The notes under the pieces were generated by a model that was not told where the DNA came from, searched no databases, and was given only the letters and a program-made list of their open reading frames with translations. From Ustilago trichophora (taxonomy: Eukaryota; Basidiomycota; Ustilaginomycetes; Ustilaginales; Ustilaginaceae): a stretch of 64,000 nucleotides of DNA. A program made the position numbers and the translations under genes. This document shows, one piece after another, positions 1 to 10,136 of this stretch (position 1 is its first letter; each line of letters starts with the position of its first letter). The stretch covers positions 992,001 through 1,056,000 of the forward strand of contig OOIN01000001.1 in the NCBI GenBank assembly GCA_900323505.1, in the 5' to 3' direction.

Positions 1-1
1 G

Positions 2-3000
2 CAGCTCTTTGCACCACCTCGTCGCATTCAGTCTCCAGCTGCCTCTGTCAGCGGCTCCTCCAACCACCCTAGCGCAAGAGCTTCCCTCGACGAAAATCCG
101 CCTTCTTCCAGTCGACATTTGCAAAACATCACCACCACCGCCTTGCCGGGGCCTTCCAATTGGGTCGAACATCCTTCCTCCTTCTACTCGCCCACCGCAT
201 ACTCGCACAATGCCTATGCCCAGTCTTCAACGCAGTCACCTATATACCCCAACCCTCCCTCGGGCCCTTTCCGTGGTGCAGCGCTAGGATGGCATGGCAG
301 ATCTGGAAGTGCTACCAGTGACTCCTCCGCCGGAGGCTTTGGCGGTCTCGGCTTTCGCATGCCTGCTTCAACCCAGTCTCATTCAGAACAAGAGCCTTCA
401 GCCAGCTCATCCAATCTCAATCCTCCAAACAGCAGCGCATCCGCCTCTGGCGCCACCTCCTCGGGCTTCAGCTTCCCCAACAAGCGTCCCTCCTTCTCGT
501 CACTCCGCGCACATATGCGTGGTCAACAGCAAGAGCCACAACCCATGCCACAAGAGCACTGGCCCACCACCCCGCGCGAACCACCTCGTCTCGACATCCC
601 TGCGCCTGACTCGGATGCAGGAGACCTCACAGCTGGCTACCGCTCTGGTCTTTCCACACCTCGTCCACCACCGCCCGCCCCCAACTTTCAGTTCCAGCAG
701 CAAGATCTTCCATCCCCCGACTTTTGCTCGCCACCAGATAGATCTGCGCCGCTCGGCTCAGTCCGAGACCGAAGTGACAGCTACGCTTCGTCTCCCTCCC
801 GACATGCGGGTCACAGTGCCTCTGCCTCAAGATCGTCGCGCTACCACCATGCTCCCACTGCATCCTTTCATTCCGACTCGCATCACTCGGTTGGCGGCAT
901 GAGTAGCCCTGCAAGTAGCGCTGCCTATCCATATGCAGGCTCTATTACCGATCTGCCTCCCGTGCCTCCGCTCCCCAACTCCAGTGATAGCATCTACGCT
1001 GACATGCCCGTCACACCCGGTGGACACACCAACAATGCCGCTTTTCAACTCCCGCGCGCCATGACCAGCACTACTTCTTTCGAGAACTCCGAGCTTGGCG
1101 GAAGCCCGCACAAACCCAGCATCCGCCAGCTTCGCGACGAGCATGGCCTCACACGCCATCCTCGTCCCTTTGAGGACAATGAAGACACCTCTAGCGGCGA
1201 TCATGCCCAATGGGCAAGCTCGCAGCAATCTCGCCGCAAGCCACCACCCTCCAGCAACGCGCGTGGGGCAAGCCCCGCTCCAGCTCGTCCAAATGCGCTT
1301 GCTGTCAGCATGGGTGCCGAAGGACTTGGTCAACTCCCAGCAGGCATCGGCACCCCCGACCCACAGGCTCCCGTCGAGTATGCGCTCAACATTCTCATGA
1401 GTCGATTCATCACACTCGCTTCAGCAAAAGTCAGACGGGCACTCGACTCAGCACACGATCACGACCCCAATCTGCTCAGTGCTCTCAGCCCCGAGGAGGA
1501 TGCCCTTTTCGATTCCGTTTGCGATTCGCTCGCTCACATCTCGCGCAAAGGCGCTGCTTCCGTCATTCGTAGTCTTTTCCGTTGGAAGGTCATCACCGTC
1601 GATGCCGATATCGATGCTGACCTCGTTCGCCGCAACTTGACTGCCGCACCGCCCGGAGCTACCTCTACGATGGGCACTCGTGACATTGCCGTTTATCTCG
1701 CTCGCCGTAAGGAACTCTTTGCCATCTTCCTCGTCACCAAAGCACTCATCGTCATCACAAAGGTGCTCGCAAGGGACTCGCTCGGCGAAGCGCAGGCAGC
1801 TGATTTTGAAGAGCAGACCTTCACCATGCTTTTGACCTGCACGCGCGAGAAAGACAAGGATCGCACGCTTCCGCGCTCCATCAGCCATGTTCGCGATGCA
1901 TGCTTTGAAAGCGTCTCACAGCTTATTGGAGAAATCTCACGAACTCGATTCGTGTCCATTAGTGATCGCTTCGTAGAGATCCTCGAGCAGTCCACAAAGG
2001 CACCAGCCAGCAAGACCGTCGAAGACCTCCTTGTAGCCGCTATCCAGAGTCTGCGTCATCTCAAGATCACCATCTATCCCATGGAGCTCTTTGAAGAAGG
2101 TGCCGACTTTGTCAACATCCTCGCCCGTCACTACGCCCATTGTCACGGCTTCCGCGTCAAGACCAGCTTTGCTGAGGCTTTTGCTCATCTCATGTTGCCC
2201 GTGGCCCAGACTGCATCGGCAGAAGTCAACCACCCAACTTGGACCAAAGCCATCGATACCATCTGGCCCAGAATGACCGCCATGGCCGCCAAACCACGCT
2301 ACTGGAGCGTTGCCTACCCGCTGCATGTGACGCTCCTTGCCGTCTCGCCCGAAGAAAAGCTCGCGGCCAACTGGTTTGCTTGCGTCGAGGCAGGTGTGGC
2401 CAAGCTCAAAGATCGCGTCAGCCGACCCATCGTGCTCAATGCAGCCGTGAGACTGCTTTGGGCGTATGCCTTCCGCTGTCACGAGAGTCACACCAACACA
2501 CACAAAAAGCTGGAGAACTTCTTTCGAATATGGTTTCCCGCAAACCGTCGCTCCTTGAACCCTTCCGACTCGTCGCCCGACCCATTTATCATGATGGTCC
2601 ACTATGCGCTCTACCGTCATTTCGACTTTGGCCGCGAGCTCCTGCTCAACTTCCTGTGCCATTCTGCGCTCGGCGGAAGTACACTCTCTCTACAGTCAGA
2701 TGTCTTGACGGGTCAGCGCATGACGATCGCCATCCGAGCCATTCTACTGACGCTCGACGCCCACGTCAAGGGCGAGTCTCCTCCCTTCCCATGCGGCGCC
2801 GACTTCCATCGCTTCGACTTTGACACGCTCCCCGAGGGTTGCGGCGATGAGCTGCCGGAAAGCTTCAAATACCCAAAGACAGAGATTGGCGAGGCACAAA
2901 ACCAGTTCAACGACCTCATCTGCAAGATTGCGCTGCTCTGTGATCATCAGATCAGCGACATGACCATCTTTGACGCTCGCATCCATCTGTTCGCACGCAG

Positions 3001-6000
3001 CTCACCGAATGCGGCTGCATCGACAACCGAACGTGCGATCTTGGAGCGCGATGGACTCACTTGGCGATTCCATCGTGCCGCTATGCTCATGGCCGCTTAC
3101 CCTCGCGAGAACCAGTCTTTCAGCGATCTGCTGCGAGCGTGCTTCGAGTCGTGGCCAAGGTGCCTGAGCCCCAACATCTCTTTCTCTAGCGTTCTCGGCG
3201 TGCTGTTCCGGGCTCACTTCAGTGCAGACCCCGACCTCAGCCGGGCATCCGCGCGCGCCCTGCGACGTATCGCCAGCCAGAGGCCCGGCGGTTCATCGGC
3301 CGTCGTCTCAGGCTTCATGCGCTGGATTTTCCGCATGGACACCGCCTTCTGGGAGATTCACCCGAAGCAGGTGCTGGTCATGCCCAAGATCGAAGAGGCC
3401 ATTCGGCTCTGGATTGACTTCTTACAAATCTGGCTTGCCGAGCTTCGTATTCAGAATAGCCAGGCTGATCAGGGTCAGACGGGTCCACTCAAAGGCTTTG
3501 AGATGGAGCGCACCAGCGCTTGGGCATTGATGGACGAGGTAGAGGCCTATGCGCTCTTCCTGCTGTGTTCGGCATCCCGTCCCCTGCGCTCGCTGGCTAT
3601 CGAAGTGTTGCGGCTCATTGCCGTCTTGGATGACGCCTTCCTGTCACCTAGCCGTCGCGCTGCAGCTGAACAGGCAAGGGCTCAAGGCGAAGAGGAAGAG
3701 CCCACGCGCATCGTGCATCTTCTCGACATGCCCTGCCAGGATTTCCTGGATGCCAACGACCCGCATCTCAGCTGGCACCAGATCAACCACTTGGCCCGCT
3801 GGAAGTCTCCGGACCGCTCCACTTCGCTCAAGACCATTGCAGAAAGCGAACGGGAAGTCGAACAGTCGCTGTGGTTCCGTGCGCTGCCTCTTTTCCTCAG
3901 AATGAGCTTGGACCGCTTCCCTACGACGGTGGCCGTCTTCCGATCCTACATTACGAACCGAGTGCTTGAGATGGATCACGTTGCTGTGTATGCGGCTGAC
4001 ATCTCGAACCGTGCACCCGCCCATACAATGACTAGCGCGACATTGAGCAAGTCTCAGGCGGCATCGGCAGCCAGCGCGTCGCTCCACAGTTCGACTTCGA
4101 TGGCTTCCTTGCGTGACGCTGCAGCCGCGGGTACGGCCGGTCAAGCAGAGCATCTTCTGATGGCCCAACATTGGCGTTATTACGTGCTTGCCCTCTGCAC
4201 CACCACCACCTCAACTGAGGGATCAAGAGGCGGCGTGGTCGGCAACCATCGCAGGAAGTCGAGTGAGCCTGAGACGGGCGAGCGCATGATCTCGGCGCGC
4301 GATCTCTTCCAGAAGCTAGTTCCTTTCCTGGCGTCGGACAATGAAGTCTTCCAGGAAGCGGTCGTCTTTGCGCTTGGCAACATCAACGAGAATCACTATC
4401 TTGCGTTGCTCGAGACCATGCAAGCGTTGAGCGGTACTCTGACCGACGATTTCAAGGTGCGTTCTGTCGCTCGGACGGGCTTGAAGCGGAATCGACGATT
4501 GGACAGGCTGCGGACGGCGTTGGCGCACGTTTTGCAGCTCACGGCTCCACACATGGAGGCGCTCGACCATCTCGACAACCCAAAGATGATCGCCATCATC
4601 CACACTTGGGTCAAGGAGACCTTCATCTTCCTTACAGATCGCGAGATTTACCGAGACTGGGAGTTCCACAGCCTCCGCCGCTACTTCTGCGGAGTGACCC
4701 AGCACTTCTTCGATGGTCTTGCCAAGAGAGGCCAAGCGGACGCGTACTTCCCGTCGGAGACTCGTCTGCGCATGTTCCGCATCTTCTGTGACTGGCACTC
4801 TTACAGCACAGTGAGCGGCGATGGGCGTAGCAAGCTCGCCAACCTCTTGAGTAAGGCTGCAGAACAGCAGAAGGATGGTCAGGCCAGAGAGCGCGCCGTC
4901 AAGACTCTCAACTATGAAACACAGGCGCTGTCGTACCAGGCCGGCTGTGCCATGGCATCCCTGTGTCAAGGTGTCATCTCTATAGTCGGAGGGCCTGCTC
5001 CAGCACCCATGGAGGGATCTTCGCTGGAGCCCAACTCGTTGCTTCACTGGCTTACCAGCCTTTTCCAAACCAGCGACGAGAAGAACCATGACCTGGCACG
5101 CAAGGCACTGCGATCACTGCTCGTCTACAACGATCAAAACGCAGTGCTTGTGGACGACACCGTGGACCGCTGCATCACCGAGCACGATCGTGCCCTCGGC
5201 AAGAAGAGCTTCTTTGTGACCACCGCCGAAGTGGTCATCGAGAAAGAGGATTTGTCCATGCCGCTTCACGCCATCTTCTGCCTCGGCCTCGTCAAGCTAG
5301 GTCATCCTGATTCGAGCATCCGCCGCAAAGCTCTCTCCGTTCTCGACATTTGCAGTCGACGCTTTGATGAGAGCTGCACCTTGGACGAGTTCGAGGTCGG
5401 TGTATCGAGTCCGCTTCCGGCAATCTACTTGCGTGCTCAGCGCGATGTCAACGCCCATCTGGCCATGCACTTTGATGGTCTTCGAACTGCTATGCTCAGC
5501 GAGTTCACCCGTCGGTTGCCATTGGTGGAGGCTTCGAGACGGGCTACTATCCTCGGCCTGCTACCCGAATGGCTGCGAGGACTCATCCTGCACACAGCAG
5601 ATCCGGACGTCGACAATTATCCATCGGCACCGCCCGAGATCGTTTTGTATAGGGCGTTCTTGAACCTCTCGAATCTCTTCTGCCTCACCGTGAGGTACGG
5701 CGACGAGCACAACTTTGAGATCCAAGAAATGTGGAGCAGCCTTGTCGCTGCTTCCGAGGATCTGCAGAGTGCGGACGCAGTGGTCAGCTTTCTCATCGAT
5801 CAAGGTCTTCACTTCCGAAGCGAGGAGGTCGTCAACCACTCGAAGCGTGTTGTCTCTTGCATTTCGCACACGCAAGCGGGCCCGCACATCTTTGAACAGC
5901 TCTGCTCCATGATCGAACCGAGCCGCATGATTCAGGTGCCGCGCATTGCTCCTGCCCCAATGCCGGATCCCGACCATCGTCATCTCTACCGCGCTGATCT

Positions 6001-8860
6001 GACCAAGCTGCTCCCCGAGCCTGAGCCCACCCTCGCTTTCTCGTCCGGCCAACTGGCCCTCTTCTACGTCGGCGAAATGACGTATGAGCGACGGGAGCAG
6101 CTCGAGACAAGCTTGCCGACCTTGCTCCATGCCATCTTCTTGCACATCGACAGTAGATCTGCCTTCGTCAGAACACAGGTGGTGGAACTCTTTGAACAGT
6201 TGATGCGCTGCACAATTTCAGTCGGTGCCAGTGTGACGAGCAATGCAAGCTCATCGGGATCGTCCTTTGTTGCGATCGACCCGGAGCGGACGGCGGCGGC
6301 AAAGGCGCAAGTGGAACGGTTGTTTGCGCGGCGAACGTTTGCCAACTGGGCTGCGGAGACCAGCGATGAGGACTACGATAGCCAGTCCAGGATGCCTCAG
6401 AATCTTCTTAGCACGGCTCACGAGACGCTAGCGTTGATTGAACCATTCTTTGCGTCGTTCCGTCAGGACTGGGGCTCAGTGGCGCTGACGTGGGCTGCAT
6501 CCAACCCAATCCGACACATGGCGTGCCGATCTTTCCAAGTCTTCCGTGCACTGCAGCCGTCTGTGACGCCAAGCATGATGGTCACTATCTTGGGAAGGCT
6601 GGCTGATACGGTCTCGGATCACAAGCCAGAAGTGCATCGTTTCACACTCGAGGTGCTGTACGCACTCAACTTGGTGGTGAAGCATTGTGAACCTTTCAAT
6701 CGCGAATTTCTGGCGCAGACATGGTGGGCCACATTGGCTTGCTTGTCAACAGTCAATGAAGCAGAGTTTGCAGAGTCTGCGTCCATCCTCGAGAGCTTGG
6801 TGGACAGGCTTGACATTGGCTCGCCGGACGTGATTGCGTTCTTGGTGCAAAAATGCCCAGAGGGATGGGAGGGCGATGTCGGTGTCTTGCGCATTCTCGT
6901 CTCTCGTGGTCTTCGATCCTCCGAGACTTCGGCACCGACCTTCCGGCTGATGGCGAAACTAGCAAAATGCAGGGACCCAGCTCTAATCGACTTTGATGAC
7001 AAGTGTCGTCTTGGCTATCTGTTTGTAGCTGCCTTGCCCTGGTTCTTGCAAGTGACTGAAGAGAGTCTGAAGGCGGCCGGTGGATCGGTGACCAGCAAAA
7101 ATGATCCTCGCAATGCCACAGTGGCTTCAAATGGAGCTAAGAAGAGCAGCGCTGACACGGGAATCGGTGCATCAAAAGCTTCGTCTGGCCTCACTGGCCA
7201 GATCCTGTCAGCAGTAGAGACACAGACGGTCTTGGAGATGGCTGCAGACCTTGCGACCACTGCTGCACACCTCGAGATGCGGGATCTGGAGCGCGTTGCT
7301 ACGTCCATTGCGCGATCGCGCTTCCGAACCAAGGACGATCTGGTCCGACAGGCCATCAATTGCATTCGCTCTCACTACTTGCCGGAGCACGGGCCCGAAT
7401 TGGCGGTGCTCTTGCTGGGCGTGGTGCTTAACAGACACGAATGGATGCGAAGGCAGGCGATGCAGGTGCTCAAGATCTTCTTCCAAGCGCTCGACACCCG
7501 CAACCATGCGGCGTTCAGCAATCTGGGCTCGGAGTTACTGATGCCACTGTTGCGCCAACTCTCGACTCCGCTATCTGCCCAAGCATTGGAAGTGCTCGAT
7601 GAGCCCATCGTCGTGCACGGTGGTCCTGCTGCCAACCAGATCTTGCGCATGAGTCTGCAGTGGGGTAACATGGCACTCAATGGACAGACGCGCGACTTCG
7701 TGCACGATGCTTCCATCTTTGGTCCTCCCTTGGAGAGCGGATGGGCCGTGGCGGATCCACAGGATATGGCGACGCGCACTCGAATCAACCTGCAGGCTCT
7801 GGTCAAGATGTGTGAGCGCACACTTGACATTATCCCTACGGGCAACAATGTCAACTTTGTGGTCGACGATGCTTACGATGGCAGTGCAGAGGCGGATGGC
7901 GTTGGATTCGCGCTGGATGAAGCACCGGGCGTTGGCGGCACTAGGAGCGATATCAAACCGGCGTCCAGCTTGGGCGACATTGTCAACCAGCTGCATGACT
8001 TGTCGTCGTTCTTTGGCGACGATCCCATGTCCAAGAGTCGCCAAGTGTCGGTCATGTGGCGCGATTCAAGGCTGGATCGGTCAGGCTCCATGCGACTTGC
8101 GTCTGGCGGCGGACTGGGACGGGCTTCGTCAATCAGGTCAAACGGACTGAGTCCTGGCAACAGTATTGGTCGCAACGGGTCACTGAGAGGGATGAACTAC
8201 ACTCGGCAAGTGTCGCCGAATCCCACCATCGTGCCGGACTATTCGCGCAATGCGTACCAGGATGACAGTGGCAGCAAGCCTCTTTACCGAGCAGGGCCAA
8301 TGGGCGCACGTGGCTCAGAAGAGTCGCGGACCGGCATCGGAAAAGGCTCGGCTGCGGCTGGAGACCTCTCCAGCACCTCAATGGGTCGATCAGCAAGCAC
8401 ACTGTCGAGCCGGAGTGAAGAAGCTGGCTCCCATCGCTCACGCGCACAGATCGCCAAGATTCTCGCCCGCTCCACAACTCGCGAAAGCTCGGTCCCTCTA
8501 TCTCGAACTGACAGCAGCGGTGGCGGTCGAACAGCCTCGATCCCAGAAGAGCATAGCGAGTCTCGTGATAGATCAGACAGCTTCGACCACCTCTCCGAGA
8601 CGAGCTCCCGCAATCACTACGGCTCTTCGCGACAGTATCACCAGAGTCCACAATCGTATCACAACCATCAGCACCCGCACCACCAGCAAAAGCCATCGAA
8701 CAGCTCAGCAAGCAGTGTTTCAGGTGCTGGTCTGACGACGGCGGCAGGAAGGGGGGAGAGGTGGAATACAGGCGTAGCAACGGGCGGAAAGGTGGATCGA
8801 TTCCAGTCTTCTGCGGTCCGATCGGCAGCGTCGAATCTCAAGCATTCTAGCGAGGAATAA
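2..8860 (+). CDS. TAO3: Furry/Tao3/Mor2-family cell morphogenesis scaffold (5' end cut by window)
   Basis: Open from the first bases of the window with no ATG before the reading is established, so the true start lies upstream; about 2952 codons are visible. After roughly 450 Ser/Pro/His-rich residues comes the conserved helical core, which opens with a stretch like EYALNILMSRF and continues as HEAT-like repeats to about residue 2640; a Ser/Arg/His-rich tail follows. This size and layout (disordered head, very long conserved middle, disordered tail) fit Tao3/Pag1 of yeast, Mor2 of fission yeast and Furry of animals. Those proteins are scaffolds that help activate the NDR-family kinase (Cbk1/Orb6) in the RAM/MOR network controlling polarised growth and cell separation. 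No intron is needed in the visible part. The TAA stop overlaps an AATAAA sequence (8856-8861). The next gene is convergent, 150 bp away. Family assignment is by recognition, not search. Confidence 0.88.
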   Translation, partial: QLFAPPRRIQSPAASVSGSSNHPSARASLDENPPSSSRHLQNITTTALPGPSNWVEHPSSFYSPTAYSHNAYAQSSTQSPIYPNPPSGPFRGAALGWHGRSGSATSDSSAGGFGGLGFRMPASTQSHSEQEPSASSSNLNPPNSSASASGATSSGFSFPNKRPSFSSLRAHMRGQQQEPQPMPQEHWPTTPREPPRLDIPAPDSDAGDLTAGYRSGLSTPRPPPPAPNFQFQQQDLPSPDFCSPPDRSAPLGSVRDRSDSYASSPSRHAGHSASASRSSRYHHAPTASFHSDSHHSVGGMSSPASSAAYPYAGSITDLPPVPPLPNSSDSIYADMPVTPGGHTNNAAFQLPRAMTSTTSFENSELGGSPHKPSIRQLRDEHGLTRHPRPFEDNEDTSSGDHAQWASSQQSRRKPPPSSNARGASPAPARPNALAVSMGAEGLGQLPAGIGTPDPQAPVEYALNILMSRFITLASAKVRRALDSAHDHDPNLLSALSPEEDALFDSVCDSLAHISRKGAASVIRSLFRWKVITVDADIDADLVRRNLTAAPPGATSTMGTRDIAVYLARRKELFAIFLVTKALIVITKVLARDSLGEAQAADFEEQTFTMLLTCTREKDKDRTLPRSISHVRDACFESVSQLIGEISRTRFVSISDRFVEILEQSTKAPASKTVEDLLVAAIQSLRHLKITIYPMELFEEGADFVNILARHYAHCHGFRVKTSFAEAFAHLMLPVAQTASAEVNHPTWTKAIDTIWPRMTAMAAKPRYWSVAYPLHVTLLAVSPEEKLAANWFACVEAGVAKLKDRVSRPIVLNAAVRLLWAYAFRCHESHTNTHKKLENFFRIWFPANRRSLNPSDSSPDPFIMMVHYALYRHFDFGRELLLNFLCHSALGGSTLSLQSDVLTGQRMTIAIRAILLTLDAHVKGESPPFPCGADFHRFDFDTLPEGCGDELPESFKYPKTEIGEAQNQFNDLICKIALLCDHQISDMTIFDARIHLFARSSPNAAASTTERAILERDGLTWRFHRAAMLMAAYPRENQSFSDLLRACFESWPRCLSPNISFSSVLGVLFRAHFSADPDLSRASARALRRIASQRPGGSSAVVSGFMRWIFRMDTAFWEIHPKQVLVMPKIEEAIRLWIDFLQIWLAELRIQNSQADQGQTGPLKGFEMERTSAWALMDEVEAYALFLLCSASRPLRSLAIEVLRLIAVLDDAFLSPSRRAAAEQARAQGEEEEPTRIVHLLDMPCQDFLDANDPHLSWHQINHLARWKSPDRSTSLKTIAESEREVEQSLWFRALPLFLRMSLDRFPTTVAVFRSYITNRVLEMDHVAVYAADISNRAPAHTMTSATLSKSQAASAASASLHSSTSMASLRDAAAAGTAGQAEHLLMAQHWRYYVLALCTTTTSTEGSRGGVVGNHRRKSSEPETGERMISARDLFQKLVPFLASDNEVFQEAVVFALGNINENHYLALLETMQALSGTLTDDFKVRSVARTGLKRNRRLDRLRTALAHVLQLTAPHMEALDHLDNPKMIAIIHTWVKETFIFLTDREIYRDWEFHSLRRYFCGVTQHFFDGLAKRGQADAYFPSETRLRMFRIFCDWHSYSTVSGDGRSKLANLLSKAAEQQKDGQARERAVKTLNYETQALSYQAGCAMASLCQGVISIVGGPAPAPMEGSSLEPNSLLHWLTSLFQTSDEKNHDLARKALRSLLVYNDQNAVLVDDTVDRCITEHDRALGKKSFFVTTAEVVIEKEDLSMPLHAIFCLGLVKLGHPDSSIRRKALSVLDICSRRFDESCTLDEFEVGVSSPLPAIYLRAQRDVNAHLAMHFDGLRTAMLSEFTRRLPLVEASRRATILGLLPEWLRGLILHTADPDVDNYPSAPPEIVLYRAFLNLSNLFCLTVRYGDEHNFEIQEMWSSLVAASEDLQSADAVVSFLIDQGLHFRSEEVVNHSKRVVSCISHTQAGPHIFEQLCSMIEPSRMIQVPRIAPAPMPDPDHRHLYRADLTKLLPEPEPTLAFSSGQLALFYVGEMTYERREQLETSLPTLLHAIFLHIDSRSAFVRTQVVELFEQLMRCTISVGASVTSNASSSGSSFVAIDPERTAAAKAQVERLFARRTFANWAAETSDEDYDSQSRMPQNLLSTAHETLALIEPFFASFRQDWGSVALTWAASNPIRHMACRSFQVFRALQPSVTPSMMVTILGRLADTVSDHKPEVHRFTLEVLYALNLVVKHCEPFNREFLAQTWWATLACLSTVNEAEFAESASILESLVDRLDIGSPDVIAFLVQKCPEGWEGDVGVLRILVSRGLRSSETSAPTFRLMAKLAKCRDPALIDFDDKCRLGYLFVAALPWFLQVTEESLKAAGGSVTSKNDPRNATVASNGAKKSSADTGIGASKASSGLTGQILSAVETQTVLEMAADLATTAAHLEMRDLERVATSIARSRFRTKDDLVRQAINCIRSHYLPEHGPELAVLLLGVVLNRHEWMRRQAMQVLKIFFQALDTRNHAAFSNLGSELLMPLLRQLSTPLSAQALEVLDEPIVVHGGPAANQILRMSLQWGNMALNGQTRDFVHDASIFGPPLESGWAVADPQDMATRTRINLQALVKMCERTLDIIPTGNNVNFVVDDAYDGSAEADGVGFALDEAPGVGGTRSDIKPASSLGDIVNQLHDLSSFFGDDPMSKSRQVSVMWRDSRLDRSGSMRLASGGGLGRASSIRSNGLSPGNSIGRNGSLRGMNYTRQVSPNPTIVPDYSRNAYQDDSGSKPLYRAGPMGARGSEESRTGIGKGSAAAGDLSSTSMGRSASTLSSRSEEAGSHRSRAQIAKILARSTTRESSVPLSRTDSSGGGRTASIPEEHSESRDRSDSFDHLSETSSRNHYGSSRQYHQSPQSYHNHQHPHHQQKPSNSSASSVSGAGLTTAAGRGERWNTGVATGGKVDRFQSSAVRSAASNLKHSSEE

Positions 8861-9010
8861 AACTCGCTTGCTTTGTATGGACTGTATCAAATCTGATCGC
8901 CATAGAAATCACTATCAGATCGAACTCATCATGCTGAGGACAATGTGGTGATGAGTATCTATGAGAGCATACATATATAATCTATCGGTCCTTGTGCCAT
9001 CACCTCCAAT

Positions 9011-9733
9011 CTACAACTCAGCTTTGGCCCTGACAGCCTTCTTTGCACGCCACTCCCTAAACGCCTTTTCTACCAATCCTAGATCGGTCCCTGCGTGTCC
9101 AACTTCGACAAAGTGGACGCCCAACTTGGACCCGACCTCTGAATTTCGATACTCATCGTCGAAAAAGAGCATGTCCTCGTATGCCACTCCTGAGTCGTTG
9201 TGCAACTTGCGGAAGTGGGTGATTTTGCTTCCTGGATAGATTTCTTGATAGTCGAAAAAGTCTATGGCTTTGACGACTTTTGGTGGTGGTGTTGTTTGTG
9301 GTTGTGAAACCTCTGATGATGTGTGGACAAGGTTGGAATCGTCTACGAGAAATAAACCGTTGAGAGCCTGTCTAGCTACGCTGGGAGCACTGGTTCTTGA
9401 AGCAGCAGCGATTGGAATACCTCTCCTCTTGAGCCAGAATAGGATACTAGGTACGTGCGGGAAGAATTGCAAAGGTTGACCATTACGATCGTAAACTTTG
9501 TTGATGTCGTTGCCACGCCGACGAAGAGGTGAATCAACATGGGTGTCAACCCAAAGTGGCCAAAGGGTATAGTCGAGATCGAATACAACAAGTCCAGGTA
9601 AAGCTCCGTCGTTGAGCGTTTCGAGAGATGTTACTACCTTGCGAGTCATCTCGGTATGCATATAGCCGTCCGGAAGATCAGTGGAGCAGAGAGAAGGGGT
9701 TTCTCGAGTTCGACGACCGATCTTGCGTACCAT
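9011..9733 (-). CDS. MDP1: Magnesium-dependent phosphatase 1 (MDP1-type HAD phosphatase)
   Basis: A 240-residue single-exon HAD-superfamily phosphatase. Motif I reads FDLDYTLWP (Asp52 nucleophile, Asp54 acid/base) and is followed by LWVDTHVD, exactly the MDP-1 signature. Motif II is the AAASRTS block, and the IYPGSKITHF and FFDDEYRN blocks supply the Mg-binding acidic residues of motif IV. Mammalian MDP-1 acts on phosphotyrosine and glycated or sugar phosphates in vitro; the fungal substrate is not established. Compared with the about 165-residue animal protein it has a longer N-terminus (about 45 residues) and a 25-residue Ser/Pro-rich insertion after motif II. The ATG at 9731-9733 is the first in frame. 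It lies downstream of PEX2 on the same strand, 403 bp away, and converges with the TAO3-like gene. Confidence 0.9.
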   Translation of the reverse strand: MVRKIGRRTRETPSLCSTDLPDGYMHTEMTRKVVTSLETLNDGALPGLVVFDLDYTLWPLWVDTHVDSPLRRRGNDINKVYDRNGQPLQFFPHVPSILFWLKRRGIPIAAASRTSAPSVARQALNGLFLVDDSNLVHTSSEVSQPQTTPPPKVVKAIDFFDYQEIYPGSKITHFRKLHNDSGVAYEDMLFFDDEYRNSEVGSKLGVHFVEVGHAGTDLGLVEKAFREWRAKKAVRAKAEL

Positions 9734-10136
9734 CGTGAAATTTACTTGACTTTCTAAAGCAGAATCTATGGTGGGAAGAATCAGATTCTATAATGATGAT
9801 GATAGGAAAACGTGATGCTGATGGAAGAGTAAAACGATGTTGGAAAGAAGGTGTGGCAACAAGATACAAAGGCGCCGGCAAGGGAATTGACCGAAACCAC
9901 AAGCAAACGCTGCAGGAGATGTGGAGGCCGATCTGTGGATGTCAGTGCTGACGGCGTAACAATGACAAAAATTCACGGAACAGATTTGGTACGATGTTGC
10001 ACTTCCGGATTGATGTCCACAAAGCTCACAAATGTCACAGCCAGGACCATTCATCAGACAGCAAGGAGGTACACTTGTGCCAAAATTGCGATATATTGTG
10101 TACGTGGACCTACTTGTACAAGTGCAAAACCGAGTT
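9734..10136. other. Intergenic, MDP1 promoter / PEX2 3' flank
   Basis: About 400 bp between two minus-strand genes. It must hold the PEX2 3' end and the MDP1 promoter. I see AT-rich stretches but no TATA box I would trust, and no RNA gene. Confidence 0.6.

Noticed and set aside
4316..5089. Long minus-strand frame of 257 codons opposite the TAO3-like gene, and similar antisense frames at 1937-2662 and 38512-40152
   Set aside because: They lie wholly inside well-supported genes, show no conserved motifs, and follow from the codon bias of the sense strand.
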